Program-made: the position numbers and the translations under genes
Shown: piece after piece, positions 31,707 through 43,139 of the stretch
How positions within the stretch are numbered: position 1 is the first letter of the stretch
Layout: each line of letters opens with the position of its first letter
Notes under the pieces: generated by a model
The model's database searches: none
What the model was told of the DNA's origin: nothing
What the model saw: only the letters and a program-made list of their open reading frames with translations
Assembly (NCBI GenBank): GCA_003290165.1
Contig: QNQO01000804.1
Coordinates: 124,001-188,000, forward strand
Length of the DNA: 64,000 bases
Source of the DNA: Berberis thunbergii
Lineage: Eukaryota > Streptophyta > Magnoliopsida > Ranunculales > Berberidaceae
Direction of reading: 5' to 3'

Positions 31707-33315
31707 TTAAAAATTTTCCATCACTTCGTTTACACTTGTTTCTTTCTTTGTCGGAGCTAACTGTGATGGAAACGGTGCCCTAGGGAAATAAGATGCCTGA
31801 GTAGGGTCAGAGTAAAGAGGCACATCTTTAGAAGATGGGGCTTTATCAGCCTCCTTGTCAGATGGAGATGCAACCTGCGTTGACTTAGATGAAGATGCAA
31901 CGACACTCGAATCAGACACTTGTACTCGATTGTCAACCTGTTTTCCACTCCGAAGGGTAGTAATAGATTGGACATCTTCATGGTGTGACTCAGATGTACT
32001 ACCAACTGCGAATTGACCTTTTGGGTTTGAACAGGTTGACTAGGAAATCTCCCTGGCTCTTTCTCCAAAAAGGACTGAGTAATGTTACTCACAACTATCT
32101 CAAGTCTATTGAGGGCTTGAGATTGGTGTTGAGTTATGGCTTTCAACTCAGATATGTCCTTATAATGCTGCTCAATTATACTTTCTGAGCGCTGCAAAAA
32201 TCGATTAACCGTTTCCTCTAAAATTGATGTGTTGGATGGAGGAACTTGGTTATGGTGGCGCCTAACAGGGCTAGAGGCTTGAGGAACCTGGGAGACAACA
32301 ACAGGCCCCCCCTTGGTGTGGGCCATGGGTCCAGGAGAGACTTGGATGTTTGGCGAACCCTGAATTGTAATAGTTAGGTTGCAGATTATTGCCAGGTCGC
32401 TGCATCGCATTAAAAGAGTTGACTTGCTCAGCATAGTATGCAGTCACAATTAGCTATTGCAAGTCACAATTAGCTATTGAATGACCAAGACTCAAACATG
32501 CAGCACAGACTTTAGATGAAGCGTTTGCGGGAAGTACAAGTTGACTCAAATTCAAAAGTGTATCTATCTTTTGAGTCATGGTCATAACAACCGTCTCTAA
32601 CTTTGAGGCAAAAGGGGGTTGAACAGATGTATATCTAACTTCATATAGACTGCCCTTACACCTATCAGACCCCTTTCTCGAATAATCCCATTGTCGAGAA
32701 TTTTCGAAAAGCTCAAAGAATTCCCAAATTTCACTAACACTCATTTTCATTAATGACCAACCACTAGTGGCATCAATCATACGACGGTTTTTAGGGGTTA
32801 AACAGTCTTGGAAGTATTGAACTAGCCTCCACTTCTCGAATTCGTGATGGGGACACCTGACAATGAGCTCATTGAACCTTTCCCAACATTTATAGAAATG
32901 TTCGCCCTCCTTTTGTTGAAAATTAGATAAATCTCGTCGGAGGGCATTCGTTTTATGAATGGGGAAGTACTTATTCAAGAACTTTCTTGACAACGCATCC
33001 CATGATGTGATGGATCCCGTCTCTAATGCATTTAACCACGATTTTGCCTTATCTTTCAGAGAAAAGGGAAATAACCTAAGACAGACCGAATCACCAGAAA
33101 AGTTTTGGTTCTTCAGGGTAGCGCAGATGTCAAGAAATTCTTTGACATGAAGATAAGGGTCATCTTTCTCAAAACCATAAAAAGAAGGCAGCAGATGAAT
33201 AATAGATGGTTTGAGTTCAAAACTGTTTGCATTTGTCTCAGGTAAGACAATGCAAGACGGAACACTACTAGGAAGAGGGGCGAAGTAATCCTTAAAGGCC
33301 TTCCCCCTCAGCCAT
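31707..33315 (-). pseudogene. A3 Gag, largely open
   Basis: ATG at 33315-33313 reads MAEG, after which one extra base in a G/A run shifts the frame. The frame from about 33270 to 32454 is then open through CIVLPETNANSFELKPSI, YGFEKDDPYLHVKEFLDICA, SLKDKAKSWLNAL, WERFNELIVRCPHHEFEKWR and a canonical zinc knuckle CAACLSLGHSIANC. A 20-bp tandem duplication (CAAGTCACAATTAGCTATTG, 32440-32480) breaks the frame after the knuckle. The C-terminal part continues at 32434-31757 (ETVNRFLQRSESIIEQHY, coiled-coil-like). Closest relative here is A2 Gag. Confidence 0.75.
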
Positions 33316-34310
33316 CTCAGTGGATAAGGATGATGAACCTAAATAGGTAATGGGGAGTTCAAAGAACTCCTCGAATTCTTGTCGGACAAATCTACTCTTA
33401 GAATCATGCACCCAGGTATGCATAAACTACTGGATAACGAAGGTTCAAAGTCAACACTCCTAAACATGCTTCAATTTAAATTTTATTTATTTATTTATTT
33501 ATTTAATGCAAGCCTAACCACTATATGAAGTTGTCCTAACTCTGAAAAAATTAAAAACAACATGACCCCCTAAATGATACCTAATTGATGCACAAACAAA
33601 ATGAATGCGGGCTGAAATTCAATTCAATTTACCTAACCGTGGGAGAGGCACGGTAATTTCCTATCAATCCGCTACTACAGAATTGCTCTTACCTCTTTTT
33701 CCATTTTCTAGCTCAAAGTGAAATGCTAGTTCAAGAACTGTTCCTAGATGGGATATGTTCATTCACTCGACCAGTTTAAGCTATCAAACGTCCAAAGAGT
33801 GCTCCTATGAGCGTCACACCTGTCCTAGATAATTATCTTGCTACAAATTTTAAATAGTGAAGGTCTAGGTTTCTAACCCCAAAATAGATGGTGATTAACC
33901 TATCCGCGGGAGAGGGCATGGAAGTTTCAACTCAATCTTGCCACTATTCAAATTTGCATGCAATACTACCTAGAACAAGCTAAACACAAGTGATCACACA
34001 GAAACCGAGTGCTGATGCGGTGGGTAGAAGTTACCTCTGGTGTGAACCTCTTTCGGTTACTTGCGACGCCGAGTAGAAGTCGATTTCTGAGAGTTTCCTC
34101 GCGAATAGCAATATTTCACTTCGTTCCCACTTGAGCTCCTATGTGTGTGACCACCTGCAAAAATAATTCAAACTCAAACAAATAAAACAAATAAGAAAAG
34201 CAAATAAAACAAATGAGAAACTGACTCGTAACACTGTTCCTAAAAATAAAATTAAACCTAATTTATAAACTAGCAAAAACAACCCTAGATTTCGATTGTA
34301 CCATCACAAT
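33316..34310 (-). other. A3 leader region
   Basis: About 1 kb of untranslated leader with a TTTA microsatellite at 33482-33506. No ORF supported. It differs from the A1/A2 leader more than the LTRs do. Confidence 0.55.
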
Positions 34311-34327
34311 CCCCGGCAACGGTGACA
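34311..34327 (-). other. A3 primer-binding site (tRNA-Asp type)
   Basis: The minus strand reads TGTCACCGTTGCCGGGGAT after AGTTTT. It is TGGCGCCGTTGCCGGGGAT with two changes. Beyond it the sequence (TGTGATGG) no longer follows tRNA-Asp. Confidence 0.75.
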
Positions 34328-34333
34328 AAAACT

Positions 34334-36002
34334 TGATGGAGTTTTTATTAACCTAAATTATTAAGCTAATAAACCCTAATTGGAATACCGCAAGTGCACG
34401 ACTGTCTAATTGGTAGACAGTGGCAAATACGGGTCGATCCCAGGAGGATTGACGAGACAGTCTAATTCTAAGATTTATTTGAACTAATTTAGAGTTGGGG
34501 GTTACAGCAGATGAAAATTACTAAATTAAGAAAATGAAATTGACAACTAAATTAAACTGATAAGATGATAGAGAGGGGACTGAGACATCGAATCCACCAC
34601 AGGTTATTCGAGATTTGTGTAATCCAAATTATTGTTTTCAAGAATTAACATGACTAACCTAAATATTAATCTAAGTTTGCAATTGATTTCAGCAAAGGTA
34701 TAAACCCCTAACATTGCATGTCTTCTTACGGCACACACAATCACATGTTTATTTTAACTAATTCTAAACCCCTAGCATTGCATGTCTTCTTACGGCACAC
34801 ACAATCACAGATTTAGATTAATTGATTAAAGCAGGCTTTGAATATCAATAAAGGGTACTTCTAACTACCGACTAGTCTAGATAATTAATCCGGATATAAT
34901 CGGTGAAAGAAAATTATTGAAACTCAGAAATCAATTGTGTTTAACGTTAAAGTATATTGAAAACAATAAATTCAAATACAACAAATTCTAGGAAACCCTG
35001 TGGTTTCATCTTCGCCTCGGCGCGGGGTCTAGAAGATCATGGTGGCGGTGGTCACAACACTAGTGTAGGTGGAATCCATCTCAGCACGAATGCAGATCCC
35101 AAGAAAAGACTGCAAATGCACTATGGTGGTACAGAGCAAAAATCAGGGTGCGAATAGCGAAACTGTTTGAAAAATAGTTGTTTCCCGCATAAAATTGCGC
35201 GTTCCTCTGGTTTTCATCTCCAGCGAGCCGCGCTCCTCGCGCTTCCTCCTCTTCGCTCCTTCTTCCGACCTTCGCCGGTACCTGCAAAAGAGAGAGAGAT
35301 GGAAGAACAGAGAGAGAGGCGCGAAAGAGAACAAAAAGAGGTAGATAAATAGGTACCTGCAAAAAGAGGTGCTCCCTGTTTCTGCTCCTGTCACAGTGGT
35401 GGTGCGCGTGCTGGTGCGCCGGTTGAGACGGTAGTCGTGAGAGAGGGAAAGAGTGAGAAAGAGAGAGGGAAACATGTAGGAGGGCCGAGAGAGTGGGAGA
35501 AACAGAGGGGTGAAGGAAAGAGTAGGGGTGGTGGCGACTCTATCACGAGATGGAACCGGCAGGTGGTGGTTCTGTCTGGCGAGCGAGGATTGCCGGCAGG
35601 GTGGATTGGCATGGTGGCTGGAAAAGAGAGAAGGGGAGAGAAGGAACGTCCAAGGGAAGCCGAGAGGTTTTCTCCAAAAAGGGGAGAAACTAAATATGGT
35701 TCTCTTATTTTCTTGGACTTGGGTTTTTAGGTTAGCTTTTTGGGCTTGGACTTAGGTTAAATTAGGTGGACCTAGGTTTGTTTGGGTTAGGTTTAAGTAT
35801 GTGACTCTTTACTTTGTACCACCTCTAGAATTGACCAATTAATATATTATTTCCTCAAATTGTCGCCTTTATGCGATTTCATCGTTCAGGATCAAATTCC
35901 TACAAATACATGAAAATGAAATAATTAGAATAAAATATACTAATTGAAACACTAACTTATAAATATTAAGGGATATATTATGTAATAATTACGTGAATAT
36001 CA
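34334..36002 (-). repeat. A3 5' LTR
   Basis: This 1669-bp LTR in reverse orientation has TGAT at 34334 and ATCA ending at 36002. It carries an internal 64-bp-offset direct repeat (34701-34745 and 34765-34809; shared phrase CATTGCATGTCTTCTTACGG). The 3' partner is 26996-27997, and the two are clearly diverged, so the insertion is older than A1. Confidence 0.9.
34701..34809 (-). repeat. Direct duplication within A3 LTR
   Basis: Two copies of about 45 bp, offset by 64 bp, each contain GCATGTCTTCTTACGGCACA. A1 has a single related block (GTGTGCCCTAAAAAGACATT), so this is a local duplication in A3. Confidence 0.75.
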
Positions 36003-36129
36003 GGAGTCCAATTAACACTATCATGCCTGATAACAACGACTCACCAAATACTATTGACCCTTTCATTGAAATAGGTCGCCGAACCCGATCAGGTAAGCTT
36101 AGCTGGTGACGACTGGCAATGACAACTTC

Positions 36130-36760
36130 TGGTCAAAGCCCAGACTTGTAGCCCCCACTACGCGAGTGTAGATGGTCTGGAAGGTGGGAGCCTAGTCAGT
36201 CCCGAACTGATTATGACGGCTCACCACGAGACCATTGTGCTCCTCTACAGGTCGCCAGATTACCAACTCTGAACTTGTAGCCCCCATTGCGCGAGCATAA
36301 ATGGTTTAGAAGGTGGGAGCCTAGTCAGTCTCGAATTGATTCCGACGGTTTTCTACGGGACCACTTCTTTTCTCTAGACCATGGTTGCCGAAAACTCCCA
36401 AATTTGTAGTTCGATGCGTACGAGTGTAAATATTTAAAAGGTGGGAGGCTAGTCAGTCCCGAACTGATTCGAACGGCTTGCCACATGACTATTGCTCTTT
36501 AGCTTGGTCGCTGAACCCCCTCCTCTCAAACTTGTAGCCCACTACGTACGGGTGTAGATGGTTTGAAAGGTGGGAGGCTAGTCAGTCCCAAACTGATGTC
36601 GATGCCTCGCCATGGGATCATCGCTCTTCAACAGACCATGATCACCGGATCGCCACTCCCCAAACCTGTAGCCCACCATGCTCGGACATAGATGGTACAA
36701 AAGGTGGGAGGCCTAGATGGCTCGCCACGTGACCGTCGCTCTCTTTTGAAACAATGGCCA
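36130..36760 (+). repeat. ~130-bp tandem repeats in B1 3' region
   Basis: Five degenerate units of 127-130 bp. Markers are CTTGTAGCCC, GTGTAGATGGT, AAGGTGGGAG and CTAGTCAGTCCC, with the second marker near 36166, 36292, 36421, 36551 and 36681. The same family occurs at 52960-53420. This is a known habit of Tat-type 3' untranslated regions and a possible seed of satellite DNA. Confidence 0.8.
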
Positions 36761-37464
36761 AAAGATAAATCATAGCTCAAACAACGTCTTCACGTTCACA
36801 GCTCAAACATCGTCTTTACACTCACAGCTCAAACGACGTCTTCACGTTCACATGGGCTGGCATTCTATTACCAGCAAACGATGCTCATGCTGACCCACAA
36901 ATTGTCCCTCCAACACGCGAACGAGTACTACATGGAATACTAGCCTGAGCTTATGAAACCTGACTCGAAACAAACCTGACCCACAGTTCACTCATGCCAA
37001 TAACCACAATGGACAGTCGGATAGACAAAACAAGCTCACAGCAGCTTACCTTGAGAATGGGCCACAACTGGGCAGCGCAACCCGCTCCTTAACCATTTGC
37101 GTAACGCCCACTATTGGATGTGACGATGCAATAGTGACTCTTAGTCACTTGCAACACAAACAATTAAACTCTCAATAGCAGACTGACTACTCAACTTCCT
37201 ATTGATCCAACCAGCCTATGCCAAACTAAAATGACAAGGCGAAATAGAAAACACACAATAGAGATTGCGAGTACAAAACGGATACAGAGCGTATTCAATG
37301 TAAACTTGTTTTCATTAAACAGTTAAAACAAAAAAGTGCAAGTGTACAAAGTTCATTCCTTATCAGGAGAGGGTACAAACAACAAAAGAGCTAAGCTTGA
37401 CCAAGGAAGAAGTAGGAGTTGCGCCCATACGCGTCGTAGTCTGAGCATCTTGATCCGGATCACC
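36761..37464 (+). other. B1 spacer between repeats and antisense ORF
   Basis: No gene is supported. It holds a short triple repeat of ACRGCTCAAACRACGTCTTCAC-like phrases at 36775-36850 and a segment (37085-37150) that aligns with the CACTA-interrupted B3 copy at 53700-53760. Confidence 0.55.
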
Positions 37465-39410
37465 TTATTCGTCAAACAACGCAAAGGCCACTGACAATTC
37501 TACATACGACATCTTCTTATAGTGATCAAGGTTCCATTCCAGATGTTCCTCCTTCATCAGCGCCAACAACTCCAATTTACCATGTACAACCGAGCGAAAT
37601 TTGCACTTGCCTTGTTCTTGGATAAGCTCCTCCTCGCGCGCATTCGTGTCAGCAAGTTCACGCTCCAGTAGCTCCAACTTGTCTATCAAGTCTATCAACG
37701 TCTCAACTTGAGATTGCTTCGTAGTCAAATTGCTATTCAAAACACTAAGCTCATGTTTCTCAAATTTGGGCTGGTTATCGACCTTCCTTGCATCCTGAGC
37801 AATGAACTCTACATCAGACTCTAAGTGTTGTTTCTGAATAGCCCAATCAGCCTTCTTCAGGGCATTCTCCTCTATAAGGGTTCACAGTTCAGAACGCGCT
37901 TCACCCGCAACATCATACGTAGCTTTCAGATCACGGTTATCCAACTCCTGCTGAAATCTGTTTCTCGTGGCCTTAGCCTCTGCTAGGTCAGACTCAAGGG
38001 CGTCTAGACAAACCCTTTGAGTCTCAGCATCAACGGATGACCGTTCCAGCCTCCTTTCCTCGGACTGCTTCCTCAGTAGCTCATTCTCATAAAGCACGTC
38101 AAAATACAACGTCTGCATGTGCAAGAAGACATGCTCCATGGTGTACACCCTCTCACGGGTCGCCTCAACTTTTGTCCCAGCAACGATCACCTGGCTTATG
38201 TGAGACATTCCCAGCATAAGGTATTTTAAATCCTTATCCATATGCCCTTTTAGCATATCCTCCCCAGTTTTGGAGCGTGGTCCATCATCCAGCTACGACG
38301 CCTGCTTATATGCTTCTTTGAAGCATAGTCCACATCAACCTCCCAGTGCTAGACCTGAGTGCTCATCTTTACTAAGTTCGATGTAAACAGATTTATCTGC
38401 GCATCCGGATAAAGCTCTCCCAAATGAGGGATTACACCAGCACCACCTCTTATAGTCACCCTTGTTCCCAGGCCTTCTTTCGAAGCCTTTCCTTTGTCAT
38501 CGGCAGCCGACCCCTTAGTGCGAGATGACTCAACAAGATCCGGAGGAAAAAAGGAAGCGAGTTGTCCAACAGGCTTTGGCGACTTTCTTTTTTCCTAAAA
38601 GGGACCCTACTTTCAGACCTACCTCGCGACGATCAATAAAGAGTGGGGGCTACATGCCAGTTGTCCCAAAACCCACTGCGAATAAGGTTAGAAACACATA
38701 TGATGTTCGCCATATTCTGCGTGGGCAAGCAGCAAAATGTCTACATAGTGTTGCGCTCATTTGGGGTAAGAGAAGTAGTTGCAAATCATCCTGCGAAGAA
38801 ACGCGAGCAACGATTAGCATGTACTCAAGCGCAACGGGGTCGGAAGAGAGAGTTGTACTTACGAAGTGGTTTGAACTCTTGTTTGAGCGGGCGACCCTTG
38901 AACTGGAAGTACTTTGAATCTGCAGGATCCAAGAAGCAATACTTCTACCAGAACTTGAAGTCATCTGAAAAATTTACAAAGCAAAGTCAGTGACGTCATT
39001 TTAGAGACAGCGTTGTTTTTTCAACCGATGAGAAGTCAGCAACTGGATAACTCACGGAGTCACGCAGACGCCAGCTTTCTTCACCCTAATCAAAATGATA
39101 AGAATGATCTTGTACCCATTAGGCCCCAACTAGGCCGGAGGAATTCAGGAAGTCCCAAATCACATAGAACGGGAAAATTGACTCTGGTTTGGAGCATCCC
39201 GCGATCTAAACAAATGAACCCCGCCGGTGGCAACATTGGTGTCTGCTCATCCTTAAGAGTATATAATGGCAGGTCCTCAGGAATCTCGAACTTCGTACGG
39301 ATTTCAGATTGGCCAGATTCAAAAAGCAACCTGTCTTCAAAAAACTCAAGGCCCTTGGCCAGAGTTACATCATTAAGAAGGTTTTGTTGAGCCATGAAAA
39401 ATATGAACAA
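37465..39410 (-). pseudogene. B1 antisense ORF: gypsy-associated domain plus coiled coil
   Basis: This lies opposite to the element's own genes. The N-terminal part (39410-39090) reads KFEIPEDLPLYTL and PPAGFICLDRGMLQTRVNFP, resembling the 'putative gypsy type transposon' (Transposase_28-like) domain found in plant antisense ORFs. The middle (about 38960-38260) is broken over frames but shows WYKYCFLDPADSKYFQFKGR. The C-terminal part (38256-37465) is one frame with a single TGA at 37884-37882: about 260 residues rich in E, L, K, A with heptad-like spacing (LERSSVDAETQRV, LIDLIDKLELLERELADT), a clear coiled coil. Function is unknown; similar antisense ORFs are reported from Tat elements. Confidence 0.6.
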
Positions 39411-39643
39411 TATTTCTAATTAGAAGATGAACATAGCAATATTTCTAAAAACAAGAAAATGGAAGAGTTAGTCTTCGCACAAAGGATGACCTAAATAGGG
39501 ATAGGATTCTCGCCTCTTCTTCGTCGAACCGAAACACGTTCAATTAATGATGCAAGTGGCTCAAGCAACGATTCAACTCAATCATTATGAGCGACATATC
39601 TTTTCAAGAAATGACTTAGTGAACTGATGTGATGGCCCACAAA

Positions 39644-39657
39644 CATGGGGGAGTAGC
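39644..39657 (+). other. B1 polypurine tract
   Basis: CATGGGGGAGTAGC precedes the LTR start TGATGATACACC. Confidence 0.6.
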
Positions 39658-40321
39658 TGATGATACACCAAAATGGTCCTAGTTCTACGTCGTACATGTG
39701 TCATGATGATCTTGAGAAAAGAGAGGTCCCAGCATTAACCCAACACCGATCCGGCCCAAGCGGTTCTAAACCTGCTCAATGTAGTCCGCCAAACGGGCTG
39801 GATTCTTACAGCCTGCTAGGCCCACGTGTTCACAGCTATCCTCAGTACCCTTAATCCCTGCTAAAGGCAAGTATCTCGGGGATCAGCTACAACAGCTATT
39901 TGCTTCCAACTAGGAAGCGAATTCTAGAGTATATGTCACATAAGGAGACTTCTACCTATAGACCACTCTCGGAATGAAAACTATCTTCTGCGTATATAGA
40001 AGCACATGGCTAACATGAAAACTTCCCTCCACAACACGACTCTTAATTATAGAAGGTTCTCCACACAAATCTTCTTCCCTAAACTACGCCATTGATGGTT
40101 TGGTCGAACCAGGACTCCTACACTATAAATAAGACACGAGGTTGGTAAGCTAAGGTACAGTATAAATACCCTGTTTACAACATTACACCTTCATTAGATC
40201 CCTGTCAGACTTTAGCATCGGAGTGCCATCGGCCACCACAACGGTGGTCCATGGCTCACATGCGTTCCTTGTGCAGGTTTGCAGGTCAAGGTCAAAGCAG
40301 GGGCCGAAAACGCCTGCATTA
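39658..40321 (+). repeat. B1 3' LTR
   Basis: This 664-bp LTR starts TGATGATACACC and ends CCTGCATTA. It aligns over its length with 48193-48854, sharing GATCCGGCCCAA, TATAAATAAGACAYGAGGTT and GCCATCGGCCACCACAACGG. TATA is at 40123-40132. The 5' LTR of B1 is outside the window. Confidence 0.85.
40123..40132 (+). promoter_or_regulatory. TATA box in B1 LTR
   Basis: CTATAAATAA is in the same place as in the B2 LTR (48668-48677), about 460-480 bp into each LTR. Confidence 0.6.
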
Positions 40322-41499
40322 ATACATGTCAAAACTTTATTTGTAGAGAAAAAAATTATTAGTTAAACTTGTAAGACCAATGTAGGTTGAGCGGAACGAT
40401 ATTGTAAAATTTATTACTGAATTATGAAGTCGTGCATTTTGGTTTGTGAGCGATAAAAAAAAATTAGATCATTCATATGTGAACAAGAAAACTCAACTAA
40501 AAGCATCAATGCACGAAGTTCAAATCAGATATTCGCAAGTCAAAGTTAACCAATGAGAAGTCAACTCAAGAGACTGAAGTAAAAAATACGAAGAACGGTC
40601 AAACATTGTCAAAGCTTCAAGAAGACATGTCCAAGATGGTTAAAGTCTAATAAGGTGGACCAAGATATGATCAAATGAAGACAAGCAAATAACTTATGAA
40701 GATGTAAAATCTAAATGAAGAACTAAAATATATTTGGAGGCAAATATTTGGATATTATCTCATGAGGATGAATATTTCCTGATGAGACATGTCCATAAAC
40801 TTAAAAGGACATGTCCATGTCAAGGTACAAGACCATGCACCAAAGGACCTTGCACATGTGACCAGTGGTGGAGCCAAAATTATTTTTGAAAGGAACAGAG
40901 TGATGAGTTAATACATAGATAACTATACAAAATACCAATTGTTAAACAAAACTCCATCTAATCTAATAAAAGATTTTCATTCAAAAATGATGAAGATTAT
41001 CTTGGATATAGAAAAATAAAGTTATATAATTTCAAAAGTTACACATCTACATCCATAACATGAATATCAAAATGCAAGCTCAAAGTGCATTTATTTACTG
41101 TTAGAGCAATCCACTATGGAAACGTTTATTGTTTTATTTTATTTATTTATTTTTATTTATTTTTAATTGCAAAGAGCAACCTAAAAGTTTCCTCTACATA
41201 AAAAAAGGTTATCCATGGCTAGGATACTTATCAATATAAAATATGATTCCATGAGATATCTACTCTAATGCACCATGTTATGAAATTAAGCCTAGTGCTC
41301 ACATTGAGCCTACAATAACCAATTAGGGATGGGCACGGGGCGGGATGAGACTGGATTAACCTTATCCCTCTCCCATCCCCTTTTTTCAGGATCAAGACGA
41401 GATATACATCATTTCGACCTCGTCCCTTTCTAAATGGGTTCGGCACGGGATGGATCAACAGGTAATAATCAAGCACAAAAATGAAAATATTAGCCTGGT
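40322..41499. other. Unassigned A/T-rich spacer
   Basis: I find no gene or element edge. A GC-richer patch at 41325-41460 (GGGATGGGCACGGGGCGGG and CCTCTCCCATCCCC) could be part of an unrecognised repeat. The 450-bp tandem array begins near its right end. Confidence 0.4.
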
Positions 41500-42543
41500 A
41501 CCATAGATAGTTGTCTTTAAATGGAACTGATTTCTTTGGCAAACCTCTAGATGCAACTTTGTGATGGACACCATACATTTCATCATAGTATATATTGGCG
41601 ATAGTCGCCTAATTATTACAATACACCACAATGACATCACGTCTCAAAATATTATTAAATTTACTACCATTAAGCTTCCACACATCTTACGTTCAATCTT
41701 TTAAAGTCTAGCAAATAAGCAATTCCACAGAAGATATTGTAGTAAATAATTATTATCAGAGAAAACCAAAACTAACATAATAAAAATTTTACATTTTCAT
41801 GTAAAATAAGCAACATTTAAGCAACATCCCATTCACTGTTATGGCCTGTTCATGAATTTCATAAAGCATAAAGCACAAACTTCAAACTTCAAACATTATT
41901 TTGAAAATTTTGGCTGCAACAAATAACAATTTTTATATCAATGATACCAACAGGAAAAACAAATTACGACAATTGTCTCTAAATGCAACTAATTTCCTTG
42001 GCAAACTTCTAAATGCAACTTTATGATGGATACCATACATCTCATCATAGTTTATATTGGTGATAGTCGCCTAATTATTGCAATACACCACCATGATATC
42101 AGGTTTCAAAATACTATTAAATTTGCTATCATTAAGCTTCCACATATCCACACATCCACTGTTCAATATTGTAAAGTCTAGCGGAGAAGCAATTCCACAA
42201 AAGATATTGTAGTAAATAATTCATTATTAAAAAAAAAAACCAAAACTAACATAATAAAAAAAATATACTTTCTTGTAAAATAAGCAACATCCCACTCATT
42301 GTTATGACATTTTCATGAATTTCATAAATCACAAATTACAAACATTATTTTGAAAGTTTTGGCTGCAACAAATAACAATTTTTATTTTGATGATATCAAA
42401 AGGAAAAACATAGTACAACAATTGTTTCTAAATGAAACTGAATTCCTTGGCAAACCCTTAGATACAAATTTCTAATGGACACCATACATCTGATCATAGT
42501 TTATATTTGTGATAATCGCCTAATTATTGTAATTCACCACCAT

Positions 42544-42548
42544 GATAT
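42544..42548 (+). repeat. Copia target-site duplication, left
   Basis: GATAT abuts the 5' LTR and is repeated exactly at 47657-47661. The restored site reads CATGATATCAGG-like, as in neighbouring 450-bp units. Confidence 0.9.
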
Positions 42549-43070
42549 TGTAGAATTTTGGTTTCAAAAAGTTTTGTTTTAATATGCACACTCAACAGTT
42601 GGGTAGTTTGGGTGGTTTCAACAACTGCTTATGGGAAGTTGTTTGTCTGATAACTTCTATAAGTTCATAGAATTTTGTGACAAAAAGAGAAGTGAGTGAG
42701 AGTGTGTATGCTTCTTTGTGTCTCAGAGATTGAGGAGTGTGTATGAGAAGATGAGAAGAAATCACTATTCTTATTATGAGATTGTCACAATGAAGGGGGC
42801 TTGGAGAGGTTTGGTTTATGATCTTTGATTGAAATCTATTGGATATCTTGTAGTGGTGTAATTCAATGTTGTACTGTACAATTTATAGTGAAATCAAAGC
42901 TTCCAATGCTCTTAGCCCATGGCTATGGTGAACTACGTAAATCTCTGTGTTATTTTTTTTCTTTTCTTTGCACTTAGATTTGTTCTTCTAGTTGTGTGCT
43001 GGATTGTTTCTATCAATTGCAGCTTAAATTAATTATAAAGGGGTGCTGGAATTTGTTCGCTACAACTACA
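42549..43070 (+). repeat. Copia 5' LTR
   Basis: 522 bp, TGTAGAATTTTG to CAACTACA. It is visibly diverged from the 3' LTR by substitutions and small indels, unlike the A1 pair. Confidence 0.9.
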
Positions 43071-43072
43071 AG

Positions 43073-43084
43073 TGGTGTTAGAGC
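43073..43084 (+). other. Copia primer-binding site
   Basis: TGGTGTTAGAGC is two changes from TGGTATCAGAGC, the initiator-tRNA-Met site of most plant copia elements. It lies 2 bp after the LTR. Confidence 0.8.
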
Positions 43085-43139
43085 TTGTTTACATGGTTGT
43101 GAAGAATGCTTCGATTTTTGGTAGTGTGAAATTCGAAGT

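Larger units (their letters stand above)
26996..36002 (-). mobile_element. A3: non-autonomous Athila-like element with gag, protease and domain X
   Basis: This minus-strand element has its 5' LTR at 34334-36002, PBS at about 34311-34327, gag (33315 downward), protease (31606-31055), domain X (30713-30276), conserved hairpin, 3' noncoding region, polypurine tract and a 3' LTR truncated at its outer end. RT and integrase are absent. It shares layout and LTR family with A1 and A2 but is more diverged. It interrupts B1, which continues at 36003. Confidence 0.9.
36003..40321 (+). mobile_element. B1 right part: 3' region, antisense ORF and 3' LTR
   Basis: B1 resumes after A3. It contains the 130-bp repeats, a spacer, an antisense coiled-coil ORF and a 664-bp LTR (39658-40321) like the B2 LTR. 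Orientation is set by the polypurine-like AACATGGGGGAGTAGC just before the LTR. Tat-lineage elements are known for long 3' regions with tandem repeats and antisense ORFs, which fits. Confidence 0.75.

Noticed and set aside
33482..33506. TTTA microsatellite as a functional element
   Set aside because: A simple repeat in the A3 leader with no matching feature in A1 or A2.
36130..36760. A CRISPR-like array
   Set aside because: The 130-bp units are contiguous tandem repeats without spacers, in a plant retrotransposon 3' region.
42840..42860. Right terminal repeat of the CACTA (CTTGTAGTG, and a similar site near 47415)
   Set aside because: Both lie inside the copia LTRs, left of the CACTA end, and the surrounding sequence lacks the subterminal motif.
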